Assembly (NCBI GenBank): GCA_028715025.1
Contig: JAQTLG010000086.1
Coordinates: forward strand, 1 to 7,068
DNA length: 7,068 bases
From: Dehalococcoidia bacterium
GTDB taxonomy: Bacteria; Chloroflexota; Dehalococcoidia; GIF9; UBA5629
Direction: 5' to 3'
In this document: piece after piece, positions 6,326 through 7,068 of the stretch
How the letters are laid out: the number at the start of each line of letters is the position of its first letter
How positions within the stretch are numbered: the first letter of the stretch is position 1
The notes under the pieces: generated by a model
What the model saw: only the letters and a program-made list of their open reading frames with translations
Told to the model about the DNA's origin: nothing
Databases searched by the model: none
Translations under genes and position numbers: made by a program

Positions 6326-7068
6326 ATGAGGACAAGGAAAATCAGCGGCATCATCGCAGCGTTCCTGGCGCTGCTCATCCTTCTCCCCCTTGCTTTACCA
6401 GCCTGCGGCAATTTGTCCGGACAGCTGACAGGCAAGCCGGAAAAGGTCGTGATCTATCATTTCGGAGACCTCAGCCAGCTCTATGCGCCAGTGACAGCCC
6501 CCAAGCTCAGCGGCTTCGAGGATTTTGCCGCCTGGTATAACCAGGAGATGCACGGGGTGGACGGTGTCCCCATCACGTACAAATATATCGATACGGGAGG
6601 CAAGCTGAATGCGGCATTGACTGCCTATGAAACCTTTAAACAGTCAAAACCGTATCCCATAGTGATGGTGCTTTATGGCACGGAAGAGTCAGTGAGATTG
6701 CAAAGGAACTTCATGGATGATGGCATACTATGTTTTACCAGCGGAACACCGGGGATTTACCCGGTAGGCTACGAGTTAGCCACGATACCAACCTACGCCG
6801 ATTCCTTGGGCGCATTTGTCGGCTGGCTGAGCGATGACTGGGCGCCCAAAACCGGGCAGAAGGTAAAACTGGCCATCCTCACCTGGGATAGCCCTTACGG
6901 CAAGGCCATTATCAGCGATGAAGTGAGACAGTTCATTGCTGCCAGGGGCGTTGAGCTTGTCTATGAAGACGTATTTAAGCCGGATGAGAAGGATGTCACG
7001 CAGCACATGCAAAAAATCAGGGATGCGGGCGCCAACTGGGTCTACGATAATACCCTGGGGCAGGGCCC
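6326..7068 (+). CDS. ABC transporter substrate-binding lipoprotein, Leu/Ile/Val family (3' end outside window)
   Basis: The first 247 residues of an extracytoplasmic solute-binding lipoprotein, open to the window edge with no stop. Residues 1-27 form a lipoprotein signal: MRTRK basic start, a hydrophobic run (about 8-24), and lipobox LPAC with C27 as the lipidated cysteine. A short linker leads to a Peripla_BP_6 (type I, LivK/AmiC-like) domain. This begins VVIYHFGDLSQLYAP (41-55) and includes a YETFKQSKPYPIVMVLYG strand-helix (101-118), LAILTWDSPYGKA (182-194) and VTQHMQKIRDAGANWVY (224-240). All are standard family positions. The ATG follows GGAGGTG (6312-6318) at seven bases. Homologues feed amino acids, amides, short acids or aromatic acids to LivHMGF-type permeases, whose genes would be expected downstream. 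The 102-base gap and the candidate promoter suggest a separate transcription unit from the MFS gene. Confidence 0.9.
   Translation, partial: MRTRKISGIIAAFLALLILLPLALPACGNLSGQLTGKPEKVVIYHFGDLSQLYAPVTAPKLSGFEDFAAWYNQEMHGVDGVPITYKYIDTGGKLNAALTAYETFKQSKPYPIVMVLYGTEESVRLQRNFMDDGILCFTSGTPGIYPVGYELATIPTYADSLGAFVGWLSDDWAPKTGQKVKLAILTWDSPYGKAIISDEVRQFIAARGVELVYEDVFKPDEKDVTQHMQKIRDAGANWVYDNTLGQG

Noticed and set aside
6310..6540. A 76-codon plus-strand frame at the start of the binding-protein gene
   Set aside because: It is out of phase with the lipoprotein signal and lipobox at 6326; the latter has the ribosome site and family match.

Overview
The window is a bacterial catabolic region with every supported gene on the + strand. 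The genes are short-spaced and most have strong Shine-Dalgarno sites. It runs from the 3' end of an acyl-CoA synthetase gene into the 5' part of an ABC-transporter substrate-binding lipoprotein gene. The gene types point to an anaerobe that breaks down organic acids as CoA thioesters: a benzoyl-CoA reductase/2-hydroxyacyl-CoA dehydratase family subunit, an SCP-x-type thiolase-like protein with a DUF35 partner, and paralogous MFS carriers. Such mixtures are familiar from sediment Chloroflexota (Dehalococcoidia) and from Desulfobacterota. This placement is inference from gene content; nothing in the window fixes the taxon.

Layout: (1) 1-195, C-terminus of an AMP-forming acyl-CoA synthetase. (2) 306-1667, a BcrB/HgdB-type [4Fe-4S] subunit. 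(3) 1724-3019, MFS transporter A. (4) about 3020-3135, a short leftover of a 3-hydroxyacyl-CoA dehydrogenase C-terminus, with the rest of that gene missing. (5) 3172-3621, a DUF35 zinc-ribbon/OB-fold protein. (6) 3663-4859, a thiolase-superfamily protein. (7) 4928-6223, MFS transporter B, a diverged paralogue of A with the same length (431 aa). (8) 6224-6325, an intergenic gap with a candidate extended -10 promoter. (9) 6326 to the window end, a Leu/Ile/Val-type (Peripla_BP_6) substrate-binding lipoprotein, open at the 3' edge.

How the genes may work together (inference): one or both MFS carriers import an organic acid, the synthetase activates it to a CoA ester, the dehydratase/reductase-type subunit acts on the acyl-CoA with partner proteins not seen here, and the DUF35/thiolase-like pair carries out a carbon-carbon bond step. 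The thiolase-like protein keeps the nucleophilic Cys but lacks the other usual thiolase catalytic residues, so it may not be an ordinary thiolase. That point and the dehydrogenase remnant are the two observations most worth following up. I see no RNA gene, CRISPR array, insertion sequence or convincing intrinsic terminator.
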